Assembly (NCBI RefSeq): GCF_002165375.2
Contig: NZ_CP032134.1
Span: 2,852,001 to 2,916,000 of the forward strand
Direction of reading: 5' to 3'
DNA from: Acinetobacter chinensis
GTDB lineage: Bacteria > Pseudomonadota > Gammaproteobacteria > Pseudomonadales > Moraxellaceae
DNA length: 64,000 bases
Numbering within the stretch: position 1 is the first letter of the stretch; each line of letters starts with the position of its first letter. The notes beneath the pieces were generated by a model. The model saw only the letters and a program-made list of their open reading frames with translations. It was not told where the DNA came from and ran no database searches. A program made the translations under genes and the position numbers. Below are positions 34,472 to 43,660 of this stretch, piece after piece.

Positions 34472-35362
34472 AATCTGTTTCAGGGCAGATTTTAAAACAG
34501 GATACTGAAACTTAAAGCCTGCCTGCTCGAGAGCTACCGGCTTGACATACTGACCATTCAGCACCAGCTGAGCCTGTTCACCCATGAGCAGGCGCATGCA
34601 CCATGCAGGCATACTGAACCAGGGTTTGCGGTTCAGTAAAAGTGATGCCGTACTGACAAATGCTTTCTGAGAACTGCGCTCAGGTGCAACAACATTATAA
34701 ATCTGTGTTGCAGAATCATCTTTAAACAGAAAGTGAATCGCCTGAATCACATCCTGCATGTGTACCCAGCACATCGGTTGTTTTCCTGAACCGATTTTAC
34801 CTGCAAGATTCAGTTTAATGGGAAGCAGCATCTGAGGGAGAATTCCACCACCTTTGCCAAAGACCACACCCAGACGGATAATTTTGGTCTTTTGCGCTGT
34901 ATCACTCAATGCTGCCTGCTCCCAGCGCTGACACAGTTCAGACATAAAAATGTTCTGTGGTGCTGACTGTTCATCACAGACCGCTGTCCATTGTTCTGCT
35001 GCATCTATACCGTAAAACCCAACAGCAGAACCTGAAATAACCCGTTTTGGCTGAATATTCTGTTTTTTCAGATACTGATAAATTTCTTCTGTCGTCTGTA
35101 CCCTGCTCTGAATCAGAGTCTGCTTTCTGGCATCTGTCCAGCGTCCCTGACCAATACTTTCACCGGCCAGATTCACCACATAATCAATCTTAGGATTACG
35201 GATTTCACCCAACTGCTGAACCCATTGCAGGCTGGGATGATTCGCCACCTGTTTTTTTCGGGAAAGCGCAATCACCTGATAATCCTGCTCCAGCAGAAAC
35301 TTCACCAGTTGCTGACCGATAAACCCAGATGCACCTGTCACCAATACCGTGTCCTTGATCAT
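34457..35362 (-). CDS. TIGR01777 family epimerase (YfcH-like)
   Basis: Extended short-chain dehydrogenase-like protein of 301 aa. The NAD(P) motif VTGASGFIGQQLVKFLLEQ is at the N terminus. The family segments VVNLAGESIGQGRWTDARK and the C-terminal DUF1731-like PAWCMRLLMGEQAQLVLNGQYVKP are visible. The physiological substrate of this family is unknown. Overlaps thiO convergently by 15 bp. Confidence 0.88.
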   Translation of the reverse strand: MIKDTVLVTGASGFIGQQLVKFLLEQDYQVIALSRKKQVANHPSLQWVQQLGEIRNPKIDYVVNLAGESIGQGRWTDARKQTLIQSRVQTTEEIYQYLKKQNIQPKRVISGSAVGFYGIDAAEQWTAVCDEQSAPQNIFMSELCQRWEQAALSDTAQKTKIIRLGVVFGKGGGILPQMLLPIKLNLAGKIGSGKQPMCWVHMQDVIQAIHFLFKDDSATQIYNVVAPERSSQKAFVSTASLLLNRKPWFSMPAWCMRLLMGEQAQLVLNGQYVKPVALEQAGFKFQYPVLKSALKQILSMD

Positions 35363-35547
35363 AAGCCCCTCTTTATTCTGTCTGTTATTTTTACTGTTCT
35401 TTAAAAGCCTGTCTGTTCCTGACCAACATACAAAAAAACAGGCAGGTTTCTTATGAAAACTTATGAATATTTACAACAAAACATCAGGATATTCCAGGAA
35501 ATAAATAAGATCTGACAGCAGCTACAACCTGAACAGCGGATTCAGAC

Positions 35548-35994
35548 TCAGGAAAACATTTTTTCGGCCATGCGCTCTGCCTGTTTGCCATAAAACCACC
35601 AGGTCAGCAGATACAGCGGTATAGCCAGTAACAGAAACATGATAAACATGACAACCAGAAACTGCGACTGGCTCAGATACATCATAAAATCCTGCCAGAC
35701 ATCAGGACTGTTCCGTGAAAATATCACCAGTCCCAGAAGCAGAAAGACAATATTATAGCCCCAGAAAATCAGGCTGAAACCGAGGGTGATTTTTTTACGT
35801 TCTGCCTGTGTTGGCGCGCGTTTCTGCTGTTTTAAAAACTTATACAGCACCAGTATCATGGCAACCAGATAAGGAACTGCTGTTAAAATACCACCGACTC
35901 CCTGAGGTAATATCGCTGCCAGTACTCCACAGATACAGGTGAAAATTATACAGAACAGAAAAAACCATAAAAAATATCGAGTTAGGGAGATCAT
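35548..35994 (-). CDS. ABZJ_00895-like four-span membrane protein
   Basis: Inner-membrane protein of 148 aa with four predicted spans: about 7-29, 34-52, 75-93 and 111-131. A basic loop (KQQKRAPTQAERKK) lies between spans 2 and 3. It resembles a small membrane protein family typical of Acinetobacter (ABZJ_00895). Function unknown. It stands alone with its own promoter region. Confidence 0.65.
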   Translation of the reverse strand: MISLTRYFLWFFLFCIIFTCICGVLAAILPQGVGGILTAVPYLVAMILVLYKFLKQQKRAPTQAERKKITLGFSLIFWGYNIVFLLLGLVIFSRNSPDVWQDFMMYLSQSQFLVVMFIMFLLLAIPLYLLTWWFYGKQAERMAEKMFS

Positions 35995-36096
35995 AGAGCC
36001 GAACCATTCAGTACTGAAAAAGAATTATAAAAAAAATTGAATTTTTTTTCATTTTTATGTCAACCAATCCACATCCCCCTGCGTTATATAGGGTAC

Positions 36097-36264
36097 AAGG
36101 TCTGAATAATCCGATGATTTGTATCGGCATCCACAATATTTTCGGTGACCTTTCTAAAGCAATAAGTTTAGCTCGCTCTGAACAATTTGAACAGCAGCCA
36201 TACTGTTCAGGGCAAATGCTTTTTTGACCGACGATTTCATCATCACTCGAATCGTCGGTCTTTT
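36097..36264 (+). ncRNA. Candidate intergenic small RNA
   Basis: In a 452-bp gene-free stretch, a TATATA -10-like box (36085-36090) precedes about 168 nt that ends in a strong terminator. Inside are hairpins CCGAT/ATCGG (36111-36127) and two competing stems on CTGTTCAG (36203-36210), which can pair with CTGAACA (36178-36184) or GAACAG (36189-36194). It does not match the 6S or SRP RNA consensus that I know. Expression is not shown. The rest of 36001-36446 shows nothing else. Confidence 0.5.
36226..36264 (+). terminator. Strong intrinsic terminator in the orphan intergenic region
   Basis: A perfect 11-bp stem (GACCGACGATT at 36226-36236 with 36250-36260) is followed by TTTTATTTTC. No coding gene on the plus strand precedes it, so it must end a non-coding transcript. 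Confidence 0.8.
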
Positions 36265-36446
36265 ATTTTCATCATCTGAAATATTTTTAGCTCATCATCT
36301 GTTCACAACAGTGCATTATAAAAAGACAGCGGTATCTACTGCTCAATCCATATTGGTGAAATAATCACTGACCCGTTATCCAGTCATACAGATCATTTCA
36401 TATTGCCAAAACAGCCTGAAACCCATTGTTTTAATCTCAAAACCTT

Positions 36447-37031
36447 TCAGGCATTTGAACTCTGAATACTGCTTTCCTGACGTTTTTTACGTACCCAGCG
36501 GATCACGATCACCATCAGAATAATACCAACCACAACCACCAGCGCAGGGACTACAAAAGACAATACGGATACAACCAATGCACTGATCCATTCGGTGGTC
36601 GAAACCACTGGATTTGCAATTCCTCCAGTCGTGGCAGTTGAAACACCACGGACAGCTACTGTACTTAACTGTACAGCACCAGCTGTTCCACCACCCACAA
36701 TAATCGCTGCTGCCCAGCTGACAAACTGAGACATTTCACCAGTGCTTGCAGCCATAGTGGTCAGAGTTCCTGCCATCATCGCTGCGGGAGTTGCAACGGT
36801 ATCAAGTGCATTATCCACCCAGGGAATATAGTACGCACCAATTTCACAGACCGTTGCCACAGCCAGTCCTATACAGACCGATGGCATCGCCAGCCATTCA
36901 AAGCCTTTCATGGGTTCAAACCAGCCTATCAGGGAAGCGACACTCATGACCAGTAAAGGGACAAAGACACGAAAACCACAGGCTGCACTTAAGCCTATAC
37001 CAATACAGAGTCCTAATATTGTTTCAATCAT
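36447..37031 (-). CDS. DUF4126 domain membrane protein
   Basis: Inner-membrane protein of 194 aa with about five spans. The DUF4126 pattern IGLSAACGFRVFVPLL, DTVATPAAMMAGTL and GGGTAGAVQLSTVAVRG is seen. The C terminus is a basic tail (RWVRKKRQE). The start at 37031 follows AGGGTGGG; the longer frame is less likely. Function of the family is unknown. Confidence 0.82.
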   Translation of the reverse strand: MIETILGLCIGIGLSAACGFRVFVPLLVMSVASLIGWFEPMKGFEWLAMPSVCIGLAVATVCEIGAYYIPWVDNALDTVATPAAMMAGTLTTMAASTGEMSQFVSWAAAIIVGGGTAGAVQLSTVAVRGVSTATTGGIANPVVSTTEWISALVVSVLSFVVPALVVVVGIILMVIVIRWVRKKRQESSIQSSNA

Positions 37032-37080
37032 CTGTGCCCACCCTTTCTCTTTTATTATTTTTAACTGTATATACGTTAGC

Positions 37081-37110
37081 AAAAAGCCCTATTGAGTAAT
37101 AGGGCTTTTA
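37081..37110 (-). terminator. Terminator of the 44-aa zinc-ribbon gene
   Basis: AAAAGCCCTATT-GAGT-AATAGGGCTTTT; T tracts on both strands. Confidence 0.75.
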
Positions 37111-37156
37111 TTTTAAAACAGGGAGTATCCGTTTTAATTATTGTGCTTATGCAATC

Positions 37157-37291
37157 TTATTTGTTGAAATGATTGCCAAGACATTTGGTACACGGTGGTA
37201 GTCGATCTGTACCAATTTCTAAGTAGGTGCGTTGACCGCATTGAACACAAAAATAGAAGCCTGTTCCAGGTTTAGAGCCAGCAGTAACCAT
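37157..37291 (-). CDS. 44-aa zinc-ribbon protein
   Basis: A short gene encodes a peptide with two zinc knuckles, CVQCGQ and PPCTKC, after a GTGFYF start (MVTAGSKPGTG...). This rubredoxin-like single zinc ribbon resembles YjzC-type small proteins. A GGAG ribosome-binding site precedes the ATG and a terminator follows, supporting a real gene. Function unknown. Confidence 0.75.
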   Translation of the reverse strand: MVTAGSKPGTGFYFCVQCGQRTYLEIGTDRLPPCTKCLGNHFNK

Positions 37292-37520
37292 TTTTGTTCT
37301 CCATAGGTTTTTAGAAATGGTGAAATCAGTATACCGCTATCGAGATGAATGTCTATTGGCTATTTTTAAAAATGATGGTGTCATTTTTGCAAGAAATGGA
37401 TTGGCGAAATTATTGTCAGATTTATTTATCTTTGAGATAAAAATCTTCACATATTGGTTTTTTCTTTGCTTAAATTTTCCAGAATGTGGATAAATTTTTA
37501 TTTATTCTATTTGTTTCAAT

Positions 37521-37883
37521 TTATTTCTGCATATCGAGTGGCATGCCGTTAGCTCCAAATACTACTCCTCGTTCTTTGAGTTTTTCACAGGCTGCATGAT
37601 GGACAACGCCTCGTTTGCTGACTTTGGGTTCTAGTAATCTACGTAGGGTCGTTTCACTGACATTGGGATGCCCCACCACTTCTATGCGTACACCCCAGAA
37701 TTTGTCGTTTGCAAAGCGGTCGAGAATTTCGGCATCTGCATCGGGATTCATGGCGGCAGTCGCTCGAATCGCTTGATTTGGGTCTGTTAAAAAGGGTTCG
37801 AGTTCGGCTGTATTGGCTGCACCACTTGCCAAAATATAACGACGTTCTTCTTCGGCTTTTTGTTCAGGGAATTTTTTGGGCAT
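37521..37883 (-). CDS. HEAT/LRV-like repeat protein, 120 aa
   Basis: Small soluble protein with short helical repeats (LEPFLTDPNQAIRATAAMNPDADAEILDRF, then FWGVRIEVVGHPNVSETTLRRLL). These resemble leucine-rich-repeat-variant or HEAT-like units, which usually mediate protein binding. No enzyme motif is seen. Not otherwise recognised. Confidence 0.65.
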   Translation of the reverse strand: MPKKFPEQKAEEERRYILASGAANTAELEPFLTDPNQAIRATAAMNPDADAEILDRFANDKFWGVRIEVVGHPNVSETTLRRLLEPKVSKRGVVHHAACEKLKERGVVFGANGMPLDMQK

Positions 37884-37952
37884 GGGGTTCTCTTTATATT
37901 TTATTGAAAGTTCTTATGTGCAAATAAATATAGATCAACTTTCATTAAATCT

Positions 37953-38372
37953 CTAAATCGCTTTTGTTACCCAATTTTCTATTTTTAATTGATCAACTCG
38001 TAAAAATTCTTTTTCATTATTGGTCACCATAACCCAATCATTTGCTCTTGCATGCGCTGCAAGCCACAAATCATTGTTTCCTATAATCTGACCTTTTAAA
38101 GTTAAGTCTTTTCGTATTTGTGCATAGTGTTCAGCGACTGTTTCATCCAGTTCAACAACAGGAATGATTGAAGTTAATTCATCTATGACTTTTAAAGCTT
38201 TTTCTTTGTTTTGACTCTTTTCAGCACCAAAACGTAACTCGCCTAAAGTAATCACTGACATTAAAATGTTACGGTTTGGCAAATGCTTTTCAAAATGCTG
38301 ACGGACAATTTCAGGTTGATGCTTAGTGATAGAGATACAAATATTAGTATCCAATAAGTATTGTGTCGGCAT
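37953..38372 (-). CDS. vapC: VapC-type PIN-domain toxin
   Basis: PIN-domain ribonuclease of 139 aa. The acidic residues are D8 (YLLDTN), E45 (ITLGELRFG) and D101 (GNNDLWLAAHA). The position where a fourth acid is often found reads VTNN. It would cleave tRNA or other RNA when freed from its antitoxin. It shares one base with the preceding vapB stop, so the pair is translationally coupled. Confidence 0.92.
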   Translation of the reverse strand: MPTQYLLDTNICISITKHQPEIVRQHFEKHLPNRNILMSVITLGELRFGAEKSQNKEKALKVIDELTSIIPVVELDETVAEHYAQIRKDLTLKGQIIGNNDLWLAAHARANDWVMVTNNEKEFLRVDQLKIENWVTKAI

Positions 38373-38602
38373 TAGAACTCTTCTCGTTCCTGTGGTGGTT
38401 CATCCACTCTTTCTTCTGCATAGAAGTCATCAGGCATCTGTGCCAATACTTTAAACAAATAGTCTGCTGTCACAGGTTTTTCACGCAATATGACCTCATC
38501 GCCACGTCGAAAGATTTCGACTTCTTTTCCTTCAAAGCGAAATTCTTTCGGTAAACGAATGGCTTGACTGCGTCCTGTCATAAAAACTTTTGCTGTAGTC
38601 AT
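38372..38602 (-). CDS. vapB: VapB-type antitoxin
   Basis: AbrB/SpoVT-like antitoxin of 76 aa: MTTAKVFMTGRSQAIRLPKEFRF is the swapped-hairpin DNA-binding domain, and the acidic C terminus (DDFYAEERVDEPPQE) should bind the toxin. It overlaps vapC by 1 bp and probably autoregulates the pair. Confidence 0.92.
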   Translation of the reverse strand: MTTAKVFMTGRSQAIRLPKEFRFEGKEVEIFRRGDEVILREKPVTADYLFKVLAQMPDDFYAEERVDEPPQEREEF

Positions 38603-38725
38603 GACCTACTCCAATAGTCTTGATACATATCTTATGATAGGTATTTATTGATTGTTTTTCAACCGCTCATTAACATCCGAAATTAAATGTACAACTTTAT
38701 TCAGTTCAGCAAGCCAGTTTAACTT

Positions 38726-39382
38726 TTAACTTAATATTTCATCAATATACGTCTTTAAACTTTGCCGATATGTTGTTTCTACCGATGCAGAAAAATGATA
38801 AATCACTAAAAGTTGGTTACTTTTTATTTTTACACTATCGCCCACTTTACTTATATTCGGCTCAAGCCAATCAAAAACCTTATACTTTTTCTTTAATAAA
38901 TGCATAAACTGGATTACATTTTTCGAAACAAAAATGAGCTGACCTGCATCACTCTGAAATACTTTATCTATTTTCTTTAAATGATCAGGATTTATTAGAT
39001 TAAGAAACAGTTTTTTATCTTTAGACATACTCCCAATTGTCGGTATATCCAATAGCTCCAAAAAACATACTTCTTTCGCGTACTCAGATGTCAATCCAAC
39101 TGATTTAAATCGTTTATGAAATGGGACGCCACCCTGATTTTTTTTGAATGGGTATTCATCAAGTAAGAATGGGTGATGTACCTGATATTTCTGCCAGAAT
39201 TTAATTCCATCCTCATGATATTCGATTATTCTATTAAAAAAATGATGAGTTGAAATTTCTTCTGAATAATTTGCATCTGAACTTAAAAAAATGATTTTTG
39301 CTTTCTCAGGCTGTTGTCCCTGATAAGGTTTTGAGTTAAATAACTTTTCTAATTGTTCTGAAGGGTGTTTGTTAAATACCAT
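38726..39382 (-). CDS. Unrecognised 218-aa protein, weakly UDG-like
   Basis: Soluble protein of 218 aa. Segments KIIFLSSDANYSEEI and VPFHKRFKSVGL plus VCFLELLDIPTIG recall the general layout of uracil-DNA-glycosylase-like folds, but I cannot confirm the catalytic residues. It lies downstream of acnD on the same strand, separated by a 17-bp-stem hairpin, so it is probably transcribed separately. Confidence 0.55.
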   Translation of the reverse strand: MVFNKHPSEQLEKLFNSKPYQGQQPEKAKIIFLSSDANYSEEISTHHFFNRIIEYHEDGIKFWQKYQVHHPFLLDEYPFKKNQGGVPFHKRFKSVGLTSEYAKEVCFLELLDIPTIGSMSKDKKLFLNLINPDHLKKIDKVFQSDAGQLIFVSKNVIQFMHLLKKKYKVFDWLEPNISKVGDSVKIKSNQLLVIYHFSASVETTYRQSLKTYIDEILS

Positions 39383-39410
39383 AATTTTTTTCTCTATGAG
39401 TAAAACCCAT

Positions 39411-39446
39411 GTATAAAGACCCTACATAAATGTAGGGTCTTTATAC
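39411..39446 (-). terminator. Hairpin terminator after acnD
   Basis: Perfect 17-bp arms (39411-39427 and 39430-39446) with a 2-base centre lie just downstream of the acnD stop. No long T tract follows, so it may act as a transcript stabiliser as much as a terminator. Confidence 0.6.
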
Positions 39447-39475
39447 AACAATTACAATAAATTTTAGCTCAAAAT

Positions 39476-42094
39476 TTAAGCCACATTCCCTTCCAAGAAA
39501 TCCTGTGCAAAGCGTTGTAACACACCACCCGCTTCATACACATGCACTTCTTCTTCAGTATCCAAACGACAAGTTACAGGCACTTTCACGATCTCATTTT
39601 GACCATCAGCAGTCGAACGCTCGATCACCAAAGTTAAAGTCGAACGCGGTGCAATATTACCAATCACGCTATACAACTCAGTACCATCAAGCTTTAACGT
39701 CTTACGGTCAGTACCTGCTTTAAACTCAAGCGGTAATACACCCATACCGACCAAGTTAGTACGGTGAATACGCTCAAAACCTTCCGCAACGATCACTTCA
39801 ACACCTGCAAGACGCACACCTTTGGCAGCCCAGTCACGGCTTGAACCCTGACCATAATCTTTACCTGCGATGATAATCAATGGTTGCTTACGATTCATAT
39901 AAGTTTCAATCGCTTCCCACATACGCATCACTTCGCCTTCAGGCTCAACACGCGCCTTAGAACCCTGCTTGATCGTACCGTCAGAGCGAACCACCATTTC
40001 ATTGAACAGTTTAGGGTTGGCAAATGTTGCACGTTGCGTGGTCAAATGGTCACCACGGTGTGTTGCATACGAGTTAAAGTCTTCCTCAGGCACACCCATT
40101 TTCTTCAAGTATTCACCTGAAGCACTGTCTAGTACGATTGCATTCGATGGTGATAAATGATCTGTGGTGATGTTGTCACCCAAGATTGCAAGCGGACGCA
40201 TATTCGCCAAAGTACGCGGAGCTGCCAAAGCACCTTCCCAGTACGGCGGACGACGGATATAGGTACTTTGCGGACGCCAGTCATACAACGGGCTTTCAGA
40301 TTTAGCATTTACACCCAAATCAAACATTGGAATGTAGATCTTTTTGAATTGCTCAGGTTTAACCGCAACTTTTACCAATGCATCAATTTCTTCATCCGAT
40401 GGCCAGATGTCTTTTAGGTAAATTGGATTACCATCTTTATCATTGCCCAAAGAATCTGTTTCGATGTCAAAACGGATTGTTCCTGCAATCGCATACGCCA
40501 CAACCAAAGGTGGAGAAGCCAAGAATGCTTGTTTTGCATACGGATGGATACGACCATCGAAGTTACGGTTACCTGAAAGTACCGCAGTTGCGTACAAGTC
40601 ACGCTCAATAATTTCCTGTTGAATCACAGGATCAAGCGCACCTGACATACCGTTACAGGTCGTACATGCATACGCCACGATCCCGAAACCAAGCTTTTCA
40701 AGATCACCCAACACACCTGCTTCTTCAAGATACAACGCTGCTGCTTTAGAACCTGGTGCAAAAGATGATTTCACCCAAGGTTTACGTACTAAGCCTAACT
40801 CATTTGCCTTACGCGCCAACAAGCCTGCTGCAACGGTATTACGAGGGTTTGAAGTATTGGTACAAGACGTAATCGCTGCAATGATCACCGCACCATCTGG
40901 CATCAAACCTTCAGCTTCTTGCGCACGAGCAGCTTCTAAGTTGCCTGCAATACCTTTGGCTTTTAAGTCAGCTGTCGATACACGTGCATGTGGGTTTGAT
41001 GGACCTGCAATATTACGAGTTACAGTTGAAAGATCGAAACGTAAAACACGTGGATATTCCGCTTGTGTCATATCAGATGCCCAAAGACCGATTTCTTTGG
41101 CATAAGTTTCGACAAGTTTAACCTGATCTGCTTCACGACCTGTCAGTGTTAAATAATCAATGGTGTTCTGGTCAATATAGAACATTGCCGCAGTAGCGCC
41201 ATATTCAGGAGTCATGTTGGAAATCGTCGCACGATCACCCACTGACATGCTGTCTGCGCCTTCACCGAAGAATTCTAAATATGCACCCACCACACGCTCT
41301 TTACGCAAGAATTCTGTCAATGCCAATACGATATCTGTTGCAGTAATGCCTGCCTGACGCTGACCCACAAATTCCACACCGATAATGTCTGGCAGACGCA
41401 TCCACGATGCACGACCCAACATTACGTTTTCAGCTTCGAGTCCCCCGACACCAATTGAAATTACGCCAAGCGCATCAGTATGTGGTGTATGAGAATCTGT
41501 ACCTACACATGTATCTGGATATGCGATACCGCCACGGTTTTGCACTACTGGAGACATTTTCTCCAAGTTGATCTGGTGCATGATGCCGTTACCCGCAGGG
41601 ATCACGTCGACATTTTCAAATGCAGTTTTTGTCCATTCGATGAAGTGGAAACGGTCTTCGTTACGACGGTCTTCAATCGCACGGTTTTTCTCAAATGCAT
41701 CAGGGTCAAAACCACCAAATTCCACAGCAAGTGAATGGTCAACGATCAACTGAGTCGGTACAACAGGATTTACTTTTGATGGGTCGCCACCTTGATCTGC
41801 AATTGCATCACGCAGACCTGCAAGGTCAACTAGTGCAGTTTGTCCGAGAATGTCATGGCACACCACACGCGCTGGATACCAAGGGAAATCGTGGTCCTGT
41901 TTACGATTAATCAGTTCTTTTAAAGACTGTTCGAGAATGGCTGGGTCACAGCGACGGACTAACTGTTCAGCCAATACTTTTGAAGTGTATGGAAGTTTCG
42001 CATATGCGCCTTGCTGGATGTCTTCAACGGCTTGACGCACATCGAAGTATTCGAGCTGGGTACCTTGCAGTGGTTTGCGGTAGTTGTTATTCAT
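39476..42094 (-). CDS. acnD: Fe/S-dependent 2-methylisocitrate dehydratase AcnD
   Basis: Aconitase-superfamily enzyme of 872 aa. The N terminus (GTQLEYFDVRQAV...GAYAKLPYTSKVLAEQLVRRCDP) is AcnD-like rather than AcnA-like. Cluster-binding cysteines lie in SCTNTSNPRNTVAAG and YACTTCNGMSGALDP; a swivel domain follows. It dehydrates 2-methylcitrate in propionate breakdown, together with PrpF in other bacteria. Here no prpB, prpC or prpF is adjacent, which is unusual for the cycle. A general aconitase role cannot be excluded. Confidence 0.88.
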   Translation of the reverse strand: MNNNYRKPLQGTQLEYFDVRQAVEDIQQGAYAKLPYTSKVLAEQLVRRCDPAILEQSLKELINRKQDHDFPWYPARVVCHDILGQTALVDLAGLRDAIADQGGDPSKVNPVVPTQLIVDHSLAVEFGGFDPDAFEKNRAIEDRRNEDRFHFIEWTKTAFENVDVIPAGNGIMHQINLEKMSPVVQNRGGIAYPDTCVGTDSHTPHTDALGVISIGVGGLEAENVMLGRASWMRLPDIIGVEFVGQRQAGITATDIVLALTEFLRKERVVGAYLEFFGEGADSMSVGDRATISNMTPEYGATAAMFYIDQNTIDYLTLTGREADQVKLVETYAKEIGLWASDMTQAEYPRVLRFDLSTVTRNIAGPSNPHARVSTADLKAKGIAGNLEAARAQEAEGLMPDGAVIIAAITSCTNTSNPRNTVAAGLLARKANELGLVRKPWVKSSFAPGSKAAALYLEEAGVLGDLEKLGFGIVAYACTTCNGMSGALDPVIQQEIIERDLYATAVLSGNRNFDGRIHPYAKQAFLASPPLVVAYAIAGTIRFDIETDSLGNDKDGNPIYLKDIWPSDEEIDALVKVAVKPEQFKKIYIPMFDLGVNAKSESPLYDWRPQSTYIRRPPYWEGALAAPRTLANMRPLAILGDNITTDHLSPSNAIVLDSASGEYLKKMGVPEEDFNSYATHRGDHLTTQRATFANPKLFNEMVVRSDGTIKQGSKARVEPEGEVMRMWEAIETYMNRKQPLIIIAGKDYGQGSSRDWAAKGVRLAGVEVIVAEGFERIHRTNLVGMGVLPLEFKAGTDRKTLKLDGTELYSVIGNIAPRSTLTLVIERSTADGQNEIVKVPVTCRLDTEEEVHVYEAGGVLQRFAQDFLEGNVA

Positions 42095-42394
42095 TGAATT
42101 GTGCCTCTTGCATCATTTTGTACTGCGTGTCTGATGTTTGAATAGTACACTGCCGAAAACCCATTTCCCAAATTGTTTATATTTCATAAACTTAGATATA
42201 AAAACAGGGGTTTTTGAAATATTTAGTAACAACTTGAGTTGAATATTTGCTCTAAATCAGTTTTTTATTAAAAAATAGTGGAAAATTAATCTTATTCTTT
42301 AGTCGTAATTGAATGGAAGTCTCACATTTCGAAATATATTATTTTAAACATCAAATATTTAAAAATTTAATCTTATAAAACAACTGGGGCATTC
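42095..42394. other. Divergent acnD/ybjN-like promoter region
   Basis: AT-rich 300-bp spacer. It must hold promoters for both flanking genes; I see no strong palindrome, riboswitch or further gene. Confidence 0.5.
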
Positions 42395-42811
42395 ATGATT
42401 TTACCTTCCAACCAGATCAACTCACAAACCATCGCCAATGCTTTAAAGAATGCGTTTATTGACGTTATAGATGTTGAGGACAGAGGTTTCAGTGTCAAAA
42501 TTGAAGATATTTATTTTGATGTAAGAGTTGATGCTGAAAACGAAAGAATTAATTTACAGCTGATTCATAATATTGCTGAATTCAGCAATGAAAATATGTT
42601 CAAACTCGTCATCGCAAGTAATGAGACCAACAAAGAAAAGACCTTCATTAAATCAAGCATTCTTGAATATGAAGACCGCATTTTCCTACAGATTGAATAC
42701 ACCATCAGATACGACAAAGGCCTAAATATGCCGCAGTTTGTGAGTGATTTACGATTCTTTGACCGTGTTGCTCTGGCTTCTATCCGTGACCATTTCCGTG
42801 GTGTGGTTTAA
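42395..42811 (+). CDS. YbjN domain-containing protein
   Basis: Small soluble protein of 138 aa with the YbjN/type III secretion chaperone-like fold. Hydrophobic-polar strands IEDIYFDVRVDAENERINLQL and FLQIEYTIRYDKGLNMPQFVSDLRFF match the family. Members are often stress-related regulators or chaperone-like; function here is unknown. Single-gene unit. Confidence 0.72.
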   Translation: MILPSNQINSQTIANALKNAFIDVIDVEDRGFSVKIEDIYFDVRVDAENERINLQLIHNIAEFSNENMFKLVIASNETNKEKTFIKSSILEYEDRIFLQIEYTIRYDKGLNMPQFVSDLRFFDRVALASIRDHFRGVV

Positions 42812-42880
42812 TTAATTGAATTGACTTGTCTATTGTTGTAGACCTGACTTAAACTTCTATAAATTAAGTCGGGTTTTATT

Positions 42881-43603
42881 ATGACCATTTCAGCATTCTC
42901 CTCATTTACTTTAGCCGGTGCAGATGCCCAGAAGTTCCTTCAGGGACAAGTCACGTTAAACACAGAAGCACTGGCTGAAAATACCACTCGCTATACTGCC
43001 ATCTGTGATCTGAAAGGGCGTATCCACTTTGGTTTATGGCTCACAAAGATCAATCCTGAACTTTTTGAAATCGTCACTACGGCTGACCAGGCAGATGAGT
43101 TTTCAAAACACATCAAAAAATACGGTGCGTTCTCTAAAATGAAACTTGAACCAATGGGTACAGTTTTTCCGACACTGACGGCAGATACGACTGTTTTTTC
43201 ATCTGAAGCAACTGATATTGCTGCATGGGAAGTCTCTGCAATCCAGCATGGTCAGGCGTTCATTGTTCAACAGACTGAAGGACTTTTTCAGCCACAGGAA
43301 CTCCGTTTGCACCAGCGTGAAGGTGTTCACTATGACAAAGGTTGTTACCTGGGTCAGGAAGTGATTGCGCGTTTATGGTTTAAAGCGAAACCTAAGGCAT
43401 GGCTGCATGTGATTCAGGGTTCAGGCGATGTTCCTGCTTTGGGGGAGCAGTTAAGTAAAGGTGTTCAGGTGGTGAACAGTACTGCTTATGAAGGTGGTTT
43501 TATTGCACTGGTCGTCGCCCGTCCCGATGCTTTACCAGAACTGGATGTGACTGTGTTAGAGCTGCCTGAATATTTAAATGGTGATGTGGCGAGACCGCAG
43601 TAA
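42881..43603 (+). CDS. ygfZ: Folate-dependent protein YgfZ (GcvT-like)
   Basis: Protein of 240 aa from the YgfZ/GcvT family, which uses tetrahydrofolate to support iron-sulfur cluster assembly and repair. The diagnostic KGCYLGQE motif is present (after VHYD), as are ITFLQGQV-like sequence near the N terminus (KFLQGQVTLN) and CDLKGRIHFG. It is shorter than the E. coli protein (about 326 aa), as in other Acinetobacter-like genomes. The only flanking Fe/S enzyme is acnD. Confidence 0.88.
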   Translation: MTISAFSSFTLAGADAQKFLQGQVTLNTEALAENTTRYTAICDLKGRIHFGLWLTKINPELFEIVTTADQADEFSKHIKKYGAFSKMKLEPMGTVFPTLTADTTVFSSEATDIAAWEVSAIQHGQAFIVQQTEGLFQPQELRLHQREGVHYDKGCYLGQEVIARLWFKAKPKAWLHVIQGSGDVPALGEQLSKGVQVVNSTAYEGGFIALVVARPDALPELDVTVLELPEYLNGDVARPQ

Positions 43604-43660
43604 TTCTATAATTTTTAAAATGTTGTGATAAATTAGCCTCTAAGTTTAGGGGCTTTTTTA

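Noticed and set aside
36097..36264. 6S RNA or SRP 4.5S RNA
   Set aside because: Neither the 6S open-complex-like bubble with long closing stem nor the SRP GGAAG-type tetraloop region is visible.
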